From contig CAAEEO010000051.1 in NCBI GenBank assembly GCA_900754965.1, positions 59,613-123,612 of the forward strand: a stretch of 64,000 nucleotides of DNA. Reading direction: 5' to 3'. Below, in pieces: positions 24,953 to 33,669 of the stretch. Numbering within the stretch: position 1 is the first letter of the stretch; the number at the start of each line of letters is the position of its first letter. The DNA comes from an uncultured Oscillospiraceae bacterium (GTDB lineage Bacteria > Bacillota > Clostridia > Oscillospirales > Oscillospiraceae). The position numbers and the translations under genes were made by a program. Below the pieces are notes generated by a model. The model saw only the letters and a program-made list of their open reading frames with translations. It was not told the origin of the DNA and did not search any database.

Positions 24953-25258
24953 TTACAGCATTTCCAGGATCATTTCCTTGGGTCTGGCGCCCACCGCCTG
25001 ATTGACGATCTCGCCATTTTTCATAACCACCAATGTGGGAATGCTCATCACGCCAAATTTGGCCGCCAGCTCCGGCTGCTCATCCACATTAACCTTCCCC
25101 ACTTTGATATCCAGCCGCTCCTCGGCGATCTTCTCCACCACGGGGCCTACCATCCGGCAGGGGCCGCACCAGGGTGCCCAGAAATCCAGCAGCACCGGAC
25201 GATCGGAACGGATCACTTCTTCATCGTAATTGTTCTTGGTAATATTGAGTACAGACAT
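24953..25258 (-). CDS. trxA: Thioredoxin
   Basis: Cytosolic disulfide reductant of 101 residues with the classic WCGPC active site (C31, C34) and the cis-Pro segment SIPTLVV. CAGGAGG precedes the ATG. It lies in the middle of the rhodanese group, which suggests that it recycles persulfides or disulfides formed there. An extended -10 promoter lies upstream. Confidence 0.95.
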   Translation of the reverse strand: MSVLNITKNNYDEEVIRSDRPVLLDFWAPWCGPCRMVGPVVEKIAEERLDIKVGKVNVDEQPELAAKFGVMSIPTLVVMKNGEIVNQAVGARPKEMILEML

Positions 25259-25300
25259 GTTGTTATCCTCCTGTATGTTGTTCTTGTTTGGTATGGTTTG

Positions 25301-25309
25301 ATTATACCA
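25301..25309 (-). promoter_or_regulatory. Extended -10 promoter of trxA
   Basis: Minus-strand TGGTATAAT with no good -35 hexamer at 17 bases, about 45 bases before the trxA ATG. It allows trxA and the two genes after it to be expressed apart from the lipoprotein rhodanese. Confidence 0.55.
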
Positions 25310-25336
25310 GATTTTTCTCTGTTTTCCGTGACAAAA

Positions 25337-25726
25337 TCACATTGTTCCACTGACGGTCTCGCCGGGCCAGTTGATAATCCCGCCGAACTCCACCACATTG
25401 GTATACCCCAGCTGCACCAGTTTCTCCGAGGCCTGTTTGCTCCGGTTGCCGCTCCGGCAATACACCAGGATCAGTTGTTCTTTATCCGGCAGCTCCGGAA
25501 TCTCCTCTGTGCCGATCTCCTCGTTGGGCACGCAGACCGCGCCGGGGATATGAGCCTGTTCATATTCCGCCTGCGTCCGCACATCCAGTAAGATCCAGTC
25601 GCCGGTTTCTTCCATCAGGCTCTGTGCCTGCTGCGCCGTCACCTGCTGATACCCCAATTCTGCCGGGGCGCCGCAGGCTGACAGCAACAGCGTCAGCGCC
25701 AACAAAAACGGGACTATTTTCCCCAT
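25337..25726 (-). CDS. Rhodanese-domain lipoprotein
   Basis: A 129-residue exported rhodanese. The signal peptide ends in the lipobox LLSAC with lipidation at C18, and the rhodanese domain has catalytic C90 (VYCRSGNRS) and the DVRTQAEYEQAHIPGA signature. It would sit on the outer face of the membrane, unlike the two cytosolic rhodaneses downstream. It may handle extracellular thiosulfate or sulfide; the substrate is unknown. Confidence 0.88.
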   Translation of the reverse strand: MGKIVPFLLALTLLLSACGAPAELGYQQVTAQQAQSLMEETGDWILLDVRTQAEYEQAHIPGAVCVPNEEIGTEEIPELPDKEQLILVYCRSGNRSKQASEKLVQLGYTNVVEFGGIINWPGETVSGTM

Positions 25727-25879
25727 TCTTCATCGTCTCCTTTGTTCCAGGTTTCTTTACGGAGAGGATACGCCTTTTTTCCTCTCCTTTCCGTGATGAG
25801 ATCACTTTCCATCTCCCATAGCTTTTTTCCTCCGGATATGATATAGTATACCCGATTCCAACTGAGAAAGGAACCGTCT

Positions 25880-26599
25880 ATGTTTGATGAACTATGGCCC
25901 GGCGGGCCAAAATTTCTCCAGTCCCCAGAGGCATTCCGCCTGGGAACGGATTCTGTGCTGCTGGCCCATTTTACCAATACGGCCCGTGCCAAACGGATTC
26001 TGGATTTGGGCTGCGGCGCCGGGGTGCTGACCGTTCTGCTGGCTGAGAAGGCCCCCCATGCGCTGTGCGCCGGGATCGAGATTCAACCGGAAAGCGCCGT
26101 CGTCTGCCGGGAGAACATGACCGCAAACGGCCACGACGCCCAGAATATTCTCACCGGGGATCTGCGGGAACACCGCAGTCTGTTCCCCGCAGGTTCTTTC
26201 GACCTGGTGGTCTCCAATCCCCCATACTTTGCCTCCGGCAGCGGATATACCGCCCCCAATGCCGCCCGGGCCACCGCCCGGGAAGAGGGCAGCTGCACCA
26301 TGGAGGATCTGTGCCGTGCGGCAGGATATCTGCTGCGCTGGGGCGGGCTGTTTTCCGTGGTCCATCGGCCGGAGCGATTGAGCGAACTGCTGTGCACTGC
26401 CACCCGTTTTGGCATGGAACCGAAACGGCTGCGCCTGGTGCAATATCAGGCCGGCAGCGCCCCCAACCTCGTCTTGATGGAGGCCCGACGGGGCGGCAAA
26501 TCGGGACTGCAGATCGAACCGCCTTTGATTTTGTGTCATCAGGACGGCACTGATACAGAAGAAATCCAGAAAATCTACCACAGAGGAGGAGCAACTTGA
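25880..26599 (+). CDS. tRNA1(Val) adenine-N6 methyltransferase-like protein (YfiC/TrmN6)
   Basis: SAM-dependent N6-adenine methyltransferase of 239 residues. The SAM loop is LDLGCGAGVLTVLLAE (about residues 41-56) and the catalytic NPPY motif is at 113-116. The N-terminal LWPGGPKFLQSPEAFRLGTDSVLLAHF is the COG4123 signature. The stop overlaps the rsmI start, so the two RNA-modification genes form an operon, as in other Bacillota. Confidence 0.88.
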   Translation: MFDELWPGGPKFLQSPEAFRLGTDSVLLAHFTNTARAKRILDLGCGAGVLTVLLAEKAPHALCAGIEIQPESAVVCRENMTANGHDAQNILTGDLREHRSLFPAGSFDLVVSNPPYFASGSGYTAPNAARATAREEGSCTMEDLCRAAGYLLRWGGLFSVVHRPERLSELLCTATRFGMEPKRLRLVQYQAGSAPNLVLMEARRGGKSGLQIEPPLILCHQDGTDTEEIQKIYHRGGAT

Positions 26600-27429
26600 G
26601 CGGAACATTATATCTCGTGGGCACCCCTATCGGCAATCTGGGAGACTTTTCTCCCCGGGCCGTGGAAATTTTGCGGCAAGCCGACTTCATTGCCGCTGAG
26701 GACACCCGGGTGACCCTGAAACTGCTGAACCATTTCGATATCCACCGCCCTCTGGTCAGCTACTATGAACACAACAAATTCGCCAGCGGGGACAAAATCC
26801 TCGCCAGAATTCTGAACGGAGAGACTTGCGCCCTGGTCACTGATGCCGGAATGCCCGCCATCAGCGACCCCGGTGAGGACATCGTGCGGATGTGCGCCGA
26901 GCACCAGGTGGATGTATTCGTCGTCCCCGGTCCCAGTGCCGTGGTGTCTGCACTGGCAGTCTCCGGACTGCCCACCGGGCGGTTTACCTTTGAGGGATTT
27001 CTCTCCACCAATCGGAAAAGCCGGATGGATCATTTGGAAAGTCTGCGGGACGAACGCAGAACGATGATTTTCTACGAAGCCCCCCACAAATTGCAGCGCA
27101 CTTTGGATGACCTGTACGCCGCCCTGGGGGATCGCCCCATCGCCGTAGTGCGGGAGATCACCAAGCTCCATGAACAGACCCTGCGCACCACCCTTTCCGG
27201 AGCCATTGCCCATTTCCAGACCACCCCGCCCAAGGGCGAATTCGTCCTGGTGATCGCCGGAGCGCCGGAACCCAGTGCCCCGGAAGTCACGCTGGAGCAG
27301 GCATTGGAAACCGTAGCCCGCTACCGCAGGGAAGGACGCGCCTTGAAAGAATCCTGCAAACTGGCCGCCGCAGACACCGGTTTTTCCAAAAATGCCCTGT
27401 ACGATCTGGCCTTGGAAGCCGGACTTTGA
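26596..27429 (+). CDS. rsmI: 16S rRNA cytidine-1402 2'-O-methyltransferase
   Basis: Methylates the ribose of C1402 in the ribosomal decoding centre. The 277-residue tetrapyrrole-methylase-fold protein has LVGTPIGNLGDFSPRAVEIL at the N-terminus, AAEDTRVT, and VTDAGMPAISDPG. The start is TTG at 26596, overlapping the upstream stop as TTGA and preceded by GAGGAGG. Confidence 0.94.
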   Translation: MSGTLYLVGTPIGNLGDFSPRAVEILRQADFIAAEDTRVTLKLLNHFDIHRPLVSYYEHNKFASGDKILARILNGETCALVTDAGMPAISDPGEDIVRMCAEHQVDVFVVPGPSAVVSALAVSGLPTGRFTFEGFLSTNRKSRMDHLESLRDERRTMIFYEAPHKLQRTLDDLYAALGDRPIAVVREITKLHEQTLRTTLSGAIAHFQTTPPKGEFVLVIAGAPEPSAPEVTLEQALETVARYRREGRALKESCKLAAADTGFSKNALYDLALEAGL

Positions 27430-27458
27430 GAAAATACTTTCCCCATCGCATCCACGAA

Positions 27459-27494
27459 AAACTGCCCCACCTTTTTTACAAAGGTGGGGCAGTT
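27459..27494. terminator. Bidirectional terminator, rsmI / symporter
   Basis: Stem AACTGCCCCACCTTT / AAAGGTGGGGCAGTT. On the minus strand it runs into TTTTT and ends the symporter gene. Confidence 0.85.
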
Positions 27495-27518
27495 GTATTT
27501 CATCTCGATCGGGATGAT

Positions 27519-28958
27519 TTATTTCTTGCTTTTCGTCTTTTCAACGGACTTCTTGCCAATGCCATGGGTAGTTTTGAGCACCATGGAGGTCAGGGCAAAC
27601 AGGGCAATGGCGTTGGGAATGACCATAAGGTTGTTGAACATATCCGTCAGCTCCCAAACGAAGTCACTGCCGGTGACCGTGCCCAGGAACACAAAGACCA
27701 TTGCGATCACAGAATAGACCGGGATTGCCTTTTTTCCGAACAGATACACCACATTGATCTTGCCGAACAGGTTCCAGCTGAGGATGGTGGAGAATGCAAA
27801 GAAGAACAGGCATACTGCCACAAAGATAGCGCCGGCCTCGCTGCCGAAAGCCACGCCGAATGCGGTCTGAGCCAGGTTGGCTTTCCCCAGAGTTTCCGTC
27901 ACAGCGCCCACATAGCCGTTGGCCAGAGGGCCGTCAGCAGTGTATAGGGTGGAGATGATGACCAGTGCATTCAGGGTCAGCACCACGAACGTGTCAATGA
28001 ACACACCGACCATGGCCACAACGCCCTGATCGTGAGGATCGGTGACGTTTGCCTGTGCATGTGCATGAGGGGTAGAACCCATACCGGCCTCATTGGAGAA
28101 CAGGCCCCGCTTGGCGCCCTGGCTGATAGCCTCTTTCAGTGCATAGCCGATGCTGCCGCCGATGATAGCCTGAGGCTGGAAGGCATACTCGAAGATCATG
28201 CCAATGGTGGCAGGCAGGTATTTGAATCGGATCACCAGAACACTCAGGCTGCCCAGCAGGAAAATCACTGCCATGATGGGCACCAGTTTTTCCGTAACGG
28301 TCGCCAGACGCTGCACATTGCCCAGGAAGATCACACCACACACAGCCACCAGAACCAAACCGACCACCCAGGAGGGGATATTGAAGGCGGTCTGCATGGT
28401 AGAACCAATGGAGTTGGACTGCACCATGCAGCCCATAAAGCCCAGAGCCAGGATGATGGCCACTGCGAAGAACCCAGCCAGGAATTTGCCGAATTTGCCT
28501 TTGAATGCCGTGGTGATGTAATACACAGGGCCGCCGCGGTAAGAGCCGTCAGAATCTTTTTCACGGGTCTGGATAGCCAGAGTGGCCTCTGCATAGATGG
28601 TGGCCATGCCGAAGAATGCAATGATCCACATCCAGAAAATCGCACCAGGGCCACCGGTCAAAATTGCACCAGCGGAACCCACGATATTACCGGTACCTAC
28701 CTGTGCAGCAATGGCCGTGGCCAATGCCTGGAAGGAACTCATGCCGTGTTCCTGCTTGCCGCCGCGCAAAGTGAAGTTACCGAACACTTTCCGCATCCCT
28801 TCGCCAAAGCAACGAACCTGGACGAAACGGGTTTTGATCGTGTACCACAGACCTACGCCAATCAGCAGGATCACCAGAATGTAGCTGGACAGATAGGTGT
28901 TGATGTTCGCAACAATCGGGTACAGGGTCTCCTCTAAGGAATGGATAAACTCTGACAT
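27519..28958 (-). CDS. Alanine/glycine:cation symporter (AGCS family)
   Basis: Sodium-coupled amino-acid transporter of 479 residues with about 10-11 membrane helices. The AGCS signature region is clear: SSFQALATAIAAQVGTGNIVGSA and GGPGAIFWMWIIAFFGMATIYAEATLA. The N-terminal residues MSEFIHSLEETL follow a GAGAGGGAG site. A tandem glycine riboswitch and an intrinsic terminator in its leader indicate that glycine is the sensed, and probably the transported, substrate. It is single-gene. Confidence 0.93.
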   Translation of the reverse strand: MSEFIHSLEETLYPIVANINTYLSSYILVILLIGVGLWYTIKTRFVQVRCFGEGMRKVFGNFTLRGGKQEHGMSSFQALATAIAAQVGTGNIVGSAGAILTGGPGAIFWMWIIAFFGMATIYAEATLAIQTREKDSDGSYRGGPVYYITTAFKGKFGKFLAGFFAVAIILALGFMGCMVQSNSIGSTMQTAFNIPSWVVGLVLVAVCGVIFLGNVQRLATVTEKLVPIMAVIFLLGSLSVLVIRFKYLPATIGMIFEYAFQPQAIIGGSIGYALKEAISQGAKRGLFSNEAGMGSTPHAHAQANVTDPHDQGVVAMVGVFIDTFVVLTLNALVIISTLYTADGPLANGYVGAVTETLGKANLAQTAFGVAFGSEAGAIFVAVCLFFFAFSTILSWNLFGKINVVYLFGKKAIPVYSVIAMVFVFLGTVTGSDFVWELTDMFNNLMVIPNAIALFALTSMVLKTTHGIGKKSVEKTKSKK

Positions 28959-28984
28959 ACTCTTTCTCCCTCTCAAATAGAAAT

Positions 28985-29021
28985 AAAAAAACGGAACGAC
29001 CGACAGATTCGACCGCTCCGG
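28985..29021 (-). terminator. Intrinsic terminator of the glycine riboswitch
   Basis: Minus-strand stem CGGAGCGGTCGA / TCGGTCGTTCCG (with G-T pairs) followed by seven T residues, ahead of the symporter ribosome site. It is the likely expression platform. Confidence 0.75.
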
Positions 29022-29080
29022 AGAAAGGCACACAAACATCCATTCGTGCGCGCTAAGACGACGCCCACCAGGGCATCCCT

Positions 29081-29256
29081 TTCCTCTGTCCTTTTGCCTG
29101 AGAGATTGACGGGCATTTTCACGCCCGCTTTGCACCTTCGGCACTCGGCTGATCGAGTTTCTCCAGAGTCACATCCGCGTCCAGTCCTCATCCCCATCGG
29201 GAAACCTGAGAGTGTTACTCCTTCGGCGGGCATTTCTGCCCTTTTCCTGGACACTT
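29081..29256 (-). ncRNA. Tandem glycine riboswitch
   Basis: Two consecutive aptamers read on the minus strand. The first contains GCCGAAGGAGTAA, CTCTCAGG and the P3 arm TTTCCCGATGGGGATGAGGACTGG. The second contains TCTGGAGA, GCCGAAGGTGCAAAGC, and CTCTCAGGCAAAAGGACAGAGG. These are the hallmark core elements of gcvT-type glycine riboswitches. It controls the symporter gene through the downstream terminator. Whether glycine turns expression on or off cannot be read from the sequence alone; OFF control is known for some symporter genes. Confidence 0.92.
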
Positions 29257-29282
29257 CATCTGTCTGATTCAGTTGCTTGTTT

Positions 29283-29311
29283 ACAATACCATGTTCGGCA
29301 ACATTTGTCAA
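29283..29311 (-). promoter_or_regulatory. Promoter of the riboswitch-symporter transcript
   Basis: Minus-strand TTGACA (29306-29311), a 17-base spacer and TATTGT (29283-29288), about 20 bases before the first aptamer. Confidence 0.85.
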
Positions 29312-29354
29312 CACCTGAAACACAAACTTTTTATTTTTTCTCTTTTGACAAACA

Positions 29355-29390
29355 ATCGGCCTGCCCCGACAGGGACAGGCCGATCATTTT
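29355..29390. terminator. Hairpin after the 565-residue membrane-anchored protein gene
   Basis: Stem ATCGGCCTG / CAGGCCGAT with an inner CCC/GGG. The T-run is better on the plus strand than on the minus strand, where it would end the neighbouring gene. Confidence 0.5.
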
Positions 29391-29411
29391 TGTTCTTTTC
29401 GTGTTTGCCGC

Positions 29412-31109
29412 TCAGGCCCGCTCCACGGACACTGCGCTGCGCAGCTCGCCTTCCTCATCGTAGGAACTGATCGTGACCCGATCGCCCACATTCAGGATTG
29501 CACAAAGCTGTGCATCGCTGACTTTGACCGTGTAGTAGAAATTGTCACCTTCCAAACGCAGGAAGTAGACCGTGTTGCCATCCATAACTGCCGAACGGAT
29601 CTCCGCCACAGCGCCTGTCACGGTATCCGCATCGCCAGTCACGCCGCCGGAGGTGTGGATCTGATTTTGCTCCATCAAGCGGATATAATTCTTTTCACAC
29701 TCCGCCAGACTGCTGCCCACTGCCACAATCTGGTACTGCTCCACATTGACCATGGCATACATTTTCACCAGACTGGAGGCATCTTTCAGGGCCATAAAAT
29801 AGGTCGGCTGACCGGAAACATTCAGCAGCAGCGGGAAAGTTGCCTTATACTGATACTGCTGCACTGCACCCTGTGCAGAGCTGACAGCCGACAGCTCCTT
29901 GGCGCCTGCAATGGGGTAATATTTTGCATCTTTGGTCCGCTGGTTGACCAGGATAAAGCCCACATTGGATTCATCCCCGGTGACAGAGGTGATGCCGGTA
30001 TACAGCCACACATCGTCGTTCCGGGCAATGTAGTTATATCCCTCAGTGGTCACGGTCACTTCCCGCTGACCAAACATGGAGTTCAAAAATCCGTTGTGCA
30101 GCTGACCGTAATAGTTGTACTGCTCAATCAGCAGGCTTGCCGGGTACACCCGGTCCACCCAGGTCGGCACATCTTCCACATCATAGTAGGTGTGTTCGCC
30201 GGTAACTGCATTGACCAGCACTGCGCCCTTCACATCCTCGCCGCCGAACAGACCGATGGTCTTGGTCACTTCTGTGGCGATCCAGTACGGTTCTCCCTCA
30301 TCGTTGATTTCGAAGTTCACTTCCGAGAACATCTTCGTGGGATAGCAGAACCGCAGATACCGACTGATATCCCGGAAGAAATACTCCGAGGGAGAATAGC
30401 GAATGCCTTCCTCCATCTGCTGCACCGTAACTTCCTGGCTGACCATATCGATAATGATATAGGCAGGAATACCCTCGGACACGTTATTCAGCCACTTGAA
30501 AAAGTCGCCGTAATTCAGATAGGTGACGCGCACCGGCTGATCCTGGTAGTTGATCTGGGAAGTGATATTGGCCACCTCGAACTGGCTGACCAGTTCAGAC
30601 AGCTGACCCAGTTTCCGGTCAGCCAGCACCTGTGCGGCATCACTGTCCAGCATGGGAATCTGGCGATAATTGATCTCCGCAATGTCCGTAGTAAAATCAC
30701 TGGTTTCCACATTCAGCAGCTGGCTATAGGATTTGGCGCGGAAAATGGGCATTCCGATCACCGTTCCCACCACCACGACCACCAACATGGCTCCCAAAAT
30801 GAACATGGGAATCTTCATGCTGAAAATGGCAGGTTTCTGAGGTCTGGCTTTGCCCACCACATTCCCGTCCTCATCCACATCCAGATAATCGGTCGGAGTC
30901 TTCTCAGAAGTATCGTCCCGACGGATGGTGTGGGAGAACAGGCCGTACAGGCTGCACCAAACAATGATCAGAACCGCAACAAACAGGTATGCGTCCAAAT
31001 TGTGGATGTTCAACGCCGGCAGAGTAAAGTAAAAATACAAAAATCCGCCCAAAAGCGTCAGGAGCGTGGCAATGACCGCGCCCCGCAGGGGTTTGCGTTC
31101 CAGTTTCAT
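29412..31109 (-). CDS. Membrane-anchored protein of unknown function
   Basis: A 565-residue protein with two N-terminal hydrophobic hairpin segments (about residues 10-30 and 38-58), a short acidic and basic cytosolic stretch with VDEDGNVVGKA, a third membrane helix (about residues 95-120), and then about 445 residues predicted outside the cell. The outer part has repeated beta-rich segments (EGEPYWIATEVTKTIGLFGG, VKGAVLVNAVTGEHTYYDV) reminiscent of PepSY-like exported domains, and a C-terminal small beta domain (RVTISSYDEEGELRSA). I recognise no named family. It stands alone between the riboswitch and divergent trmO. Confidence 0.75.
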   Translation of the reverse strand: MKLERKPLRGAVIATLLTLLGGFLYFYFTLPALNIHNLDAYLFVAVLIIVWCSLYGLFSHTIRRDDTSEKTPTDYLDVDEDGNVVGKARPQKPAIFSMKIPMFILGAMLVVVVVGTVIGMPIFRAKSYSQLLNVETSDFTTDIAEINYRQIPMLDSDAAQVLADRKLGQLSELVSQFEVANITSQINYQDQPVRVTYLNYGDFFKWLNNVSEGIPAYIIIDMVSQEVTVQQMEEGIRYSPSEYFFRDISRYLRFCYPTKMFSEVNFEINDEGEPYWIATEVTKTIGLFGGEDVKGAVLVNAVTGEHTYYDVEDVPTWVDRVYPASLLIEQYNYYGQLHNGFLNSMFGQREVTVTTEGYNYIARNDDVWLYTGITSVTGDESNVGFILVNQRTKDAKYYPIAGAKELSAVSSAQGAVQQYQYKATFPLLLNVSGQPTYFMALKDASSLVKMYAMVNVEQYQIVAVGSSLAECEKNYIRLMEQNQIHTSGGVTGDADTVTGAVAEIRSAVMDGNTVYFLRLEGDNFYYTVKVSDAQLCAILNVGDRVTISSYDEEGELRSAVSVERA

Positions 31110-31276
31110 GTTTTTCTCCTTTGATGATAGTGGATTTATTGTATCATAATTGATGGCGGATTTTGAAACAAACTGTGAATTCTAAAAAAATTCTGGAATT
31201 TGACCCATTTTCTATTGCCGTTTTCTTTCATTATCGCTAAAATGGGTAGATATGCTATAAAGAAAAGAGGTATTTC

Positions 31277-31978
31277 ATGGCATCTTCCGCGCACTGTTAC
31301 ACCATTCAGCCCATTGCCTATATCCACACAGACCTGCCCACCAAATTCGGAATTCCCCGGCAGAGCGGTCTGGTGCCCGCCCTGCAGGCCCGCATCGTCA
31401 TGGAACCCACTTACCGGAATCCCGTTGCGTTTCGCGGACTGGAGGGATTTTCTCACCTCTGGCTGATCTGGGGCTTTTCCGAAAACCGCAGAGACAGCTG
31501 GGCTGCCACAGTCAAGCCGCCGCGGTTGGGCGGAAACAAACGCATGGGCGTGTTTGCCACCCGCTCCCCCTTCCGCCCCAACGCCTTGGGATTGTCCTCT
31601 GTGCGGCTGGAAAAACTGGAACTGGACGAAAAACTGGGCCCGGTGCTCACCGTATCCGGCGCTGACCTGATGGACGGCACCCCCATCTATGACATCAAAC
31701 CCTATGTCCCCCACTCCGACAGTCACCCCGATGCCCTCGGCGGTTTTGCCGATCAGTTTGCGGATTACGCCCTGGAAGTTGTTTTTCCCGAGCAGTGGCT
31801 GCACATGATTCCCCCGGAAAAGCGGGAGGCCCTGTTCGGTATTCTGGCCCAGGACCCCCGCCCCTCCTATCAGGATGACCCCGAGCGGGTATACGGATTC
31901 AATTATTTGGACATGGATGTGCGGTTCCGGGTCCGGGACGGCGTGATCACAGTCTGTGAAATCGAAAAACTGAGGTGA
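31277..31978 (+). CDS. trmO: tRNA (t6A37-N6)-methyltransferase TrmO/TsaA family
   Basis: Methylates N6-threonylcarbamoyladenosine at tRNA position 37. The 233-residue protein has the beta-barrel family core: GIPRQSGLVPALQARI, GLEGFSHLWLIWGF, MGVFATRSPFRPNALGLS and MDGTPIYDIKPYVP. AAAGAGG precedes the ATG. It overlaps none of its neighbours and starts a four-gene plus-strand run. Confidence 0.92.
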   Translation: MASSAHCYTIQPIAYIHTDLPTKFGIPRQSGLVPALQARIVMEPTYRNPVAFRGLEGFSHLWLIWGFSENRRDSWAATVKPPRLGGNKRMGVFATRSPFRPNALGLSSVRLEKLELDEKLGPVLTVSGADLMDGTPIYDIKPYVPHSDSHPDALGGFADQFADYALEVVFPEQWLHMIPPEKREALFGILAQDPRPSYQDDPERVYGFNYLDMDVRFRVRDGVITVCEIEKLR

Positions 31979-31982
31979 AAAT

Positions 31983-33062
31983 ATGTTCAAAACGATTCTG
32001 AAAATCGGCGGCGTGTGTCTGGGACTTCTGTTATTGGCCGTCATAGGACTGGTCCTGTGGCTGACCATCCGGGAATACCGGCCGGATACGGCAGAGACCG
32101 TGCCCGTAGAGAACGGGTATCTCACCCAACCCGCCGCCCTTGCGCCGGGCGACAGCCTGAAACTCGTCACCATGAACACCAGCTACGGCGGACTGGATGC
32201 CGGAGCCGACTTTTTCATGGATGGCGGAAAAGGCGTTCAGCCGGAAAAAGAGCAGGTTCTGGAAAATCTCTCCCAACTCCGGGAACAGCTGGCCTCTTAC
32301 GATGCCGATGTCTGTTTTCTCCAGGAAGTGGACCAGGATTCCAAGCGCAGCGCCGGATATGACCAGACGCTGTCCTATCTGAGCTATCTGGGGCAGCAGG
32401 ACAGCTACGCCAGCGCCTTTGCCCTGAACTATTCCTGCGACTTTGTTCCCTACCCCTGGCCGCCCATCGGCAAAGTCCACAGCGGTGTGCAGACCCTGAG
32501 CCGATTCCCCATGGAAACTGCCCAGCGGATTGCTCTGCCCTGTCCATTCTCCTGGCCGGTGTCTACGGCAAATCTCAAGCGCTGCCTGTTGGTCAGCCAC
32601 ATTCCTCTTGAAGGCACCGACAAGCAGTTGGTTCTGGTCAATCTGCACCTGGAGGCCTATGATGACGGCGACGGGAAAGCCGCCCAGACCCAAATGCTGA
32701 TGAATCTGCTCACCACGGAGTACGAAAAGGGCAACTATGTCATCGCCGGCGGCGACTTCAATCAGACTTTTCCCGGCGCTCTGGAGGCTTTCCCGGTCAA
32801 GGACCCCACCCTCTGGACCCCCGGAACTCTGGAGGAAGAAATTCTGCCGGAACACTGGAGATTCGCCTGTGACCTGTCCGTCCCCACCTGCCGACTGCTG
32901 AATCAGCCGTATGACGCTGCCGACTCCGACACGCAGCTCTATGTGATTGACGGATTTATTCTCTCCCCCAATGTGAAACTGGAGCGAGTAGAGACCATGG
33001 ACGAAGGCTTTGCCCACACAGACCACAACCCCGTGGTGCTGGAAGTCACACTGGACCCCTGA
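31983..33062 (+). CDS. Membrane-anchored endonuclease/exonuclease/phosphatase family protein
   Basis: Metal-dependent phosphodiesterase fold (EEP superfamily), 359 residues. An N-terminal anchor at about residues 9-30 would place the catalytic domain outside the membrane. Family motifs include LVTMNTSYGG, VCFLQEVDQDSKR (metal-binding Glu), IAGGDFNQTFPG and the C-terminal AHTDHNPVVLEV. The substrate could be a nucleic acid, an inositol phosphate or a phospholipid; nothing here decides. It follows trmO by four bases. Confidence 0.85.
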   Translation: MFKTILKIGGVCLGLLLLAVIGLVLWLTIREYRPDTAETVPVENGYLTQPAALAPGDSLKLVTMNTSYGGLDAGADFFMDGGKGVQPEKEQVLENLSQLREQLASYDADVCFLQEVDQDSKRSAGYDQTLSYLSYLGQQDSYASAFALNYSCDFVPYPWPPIGKVHSGVQTLSRFPMETAQRIALPCPFSWPVSTANLKRCLLVSHIPLEGTDKQLVLVNLHLEAYDDGDGKAAQTQMLMNLLTTEYEKGNYVIAGGDFNQTFPGALEAFPVKDPTLWTPGTLEEEILPEHWRFACDLSVPTCRLLNQPYDAADSDTQLYVIDGFILSPNVKLERVETMDEGFAHTDHNPVVLEVTLDP

Positions 33063-33074
33063 AAGGACGGAAAC

Positions 33075-33656
33075 ATGGCACTGTATATCACTCTGTTTTT
33101 GATCGGCGTCGGTTTGGCCATGGATGCCTTTGCAGTGTCCATCTGTAAAGGCCTGGCCATGCCAAAAGTCCAACCCCGTCAAGCCCTGGTCATCGGTCTG
33201 TTTTTCGGCGGGTTTCAGGCGCTGATGCCCGCCATCGGTTGGCTGATCGGCCGGCAGTTCGAGCAGTACATCACCCAGATCGATCACTGGATCGCTTTCA
33301 TCCTCCTCTCGTTCATCGGCGGAAAAATGATCCTGGAGGCACGCAACCCGGAAGAGGAGGAATCTGCCTCCCCCACGGCGCAGCCTTTGGATCTGAAAGA
33401 ACTGCTGATTCTGTCGGTAGCCACCAGCATCGATGCGCTGGCCGTGGGCATCACTTTCGCTTTTCTGGACTATCCCATGGGGCAGGCGGTGCTGATTATC
33501 GGCGTGACCACGCTGATTCTGTGTGTGATCGGCGTGTATATCGGGAACTTCTTCGGTTCCCGTTACCGGAAAAAAGCCGAGATCGCAGGTGGTGTGATTT
33601 TGATTCTCATGGGATTGAAAATTTTACTGGAACACCTGGGTCTGCTGACTTTCTAA
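33075..33656 (+). CDS. mntP: Manganese efflux pump MntP
   Basis: Inner-membrane Mn(II) exporter of 193 residues with six helices in two repeats. Each repeat carries the Asp motif: GLAMDAFAVSICKG (about residues 13-26) and ATSIDALAVGITF (about 116-128). It starts 12 bases after the EEP gene, so no yybP-ykoY Mn riboswitch lies directly upstream. Confidence 0.94.
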   Translation: MALYITLFLIGVGLAMDAFAVSICKGLAMPKVQPRQALVIGLFFGGFQALMPAIGWLIGRQFEQYITQIDHWIAFILLSFIGGKMILEARNPEEEESASPTAQPLDLKELLILSVATSIDALAVGITFAFLDYPMGQAVLIIGVTTLILCVIGVYIGNFFGSRYRKKAEIAGGVILILMGLKILLEHLGLLTF

Positions 33657-33669
33657 AAGGAGCGAATCG

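Noticed and set aside
33060..33078. yybP-ykoY manganese riboswitch before mntP
   Set aside because: Only 12 bases separate mntP from the gene before it.
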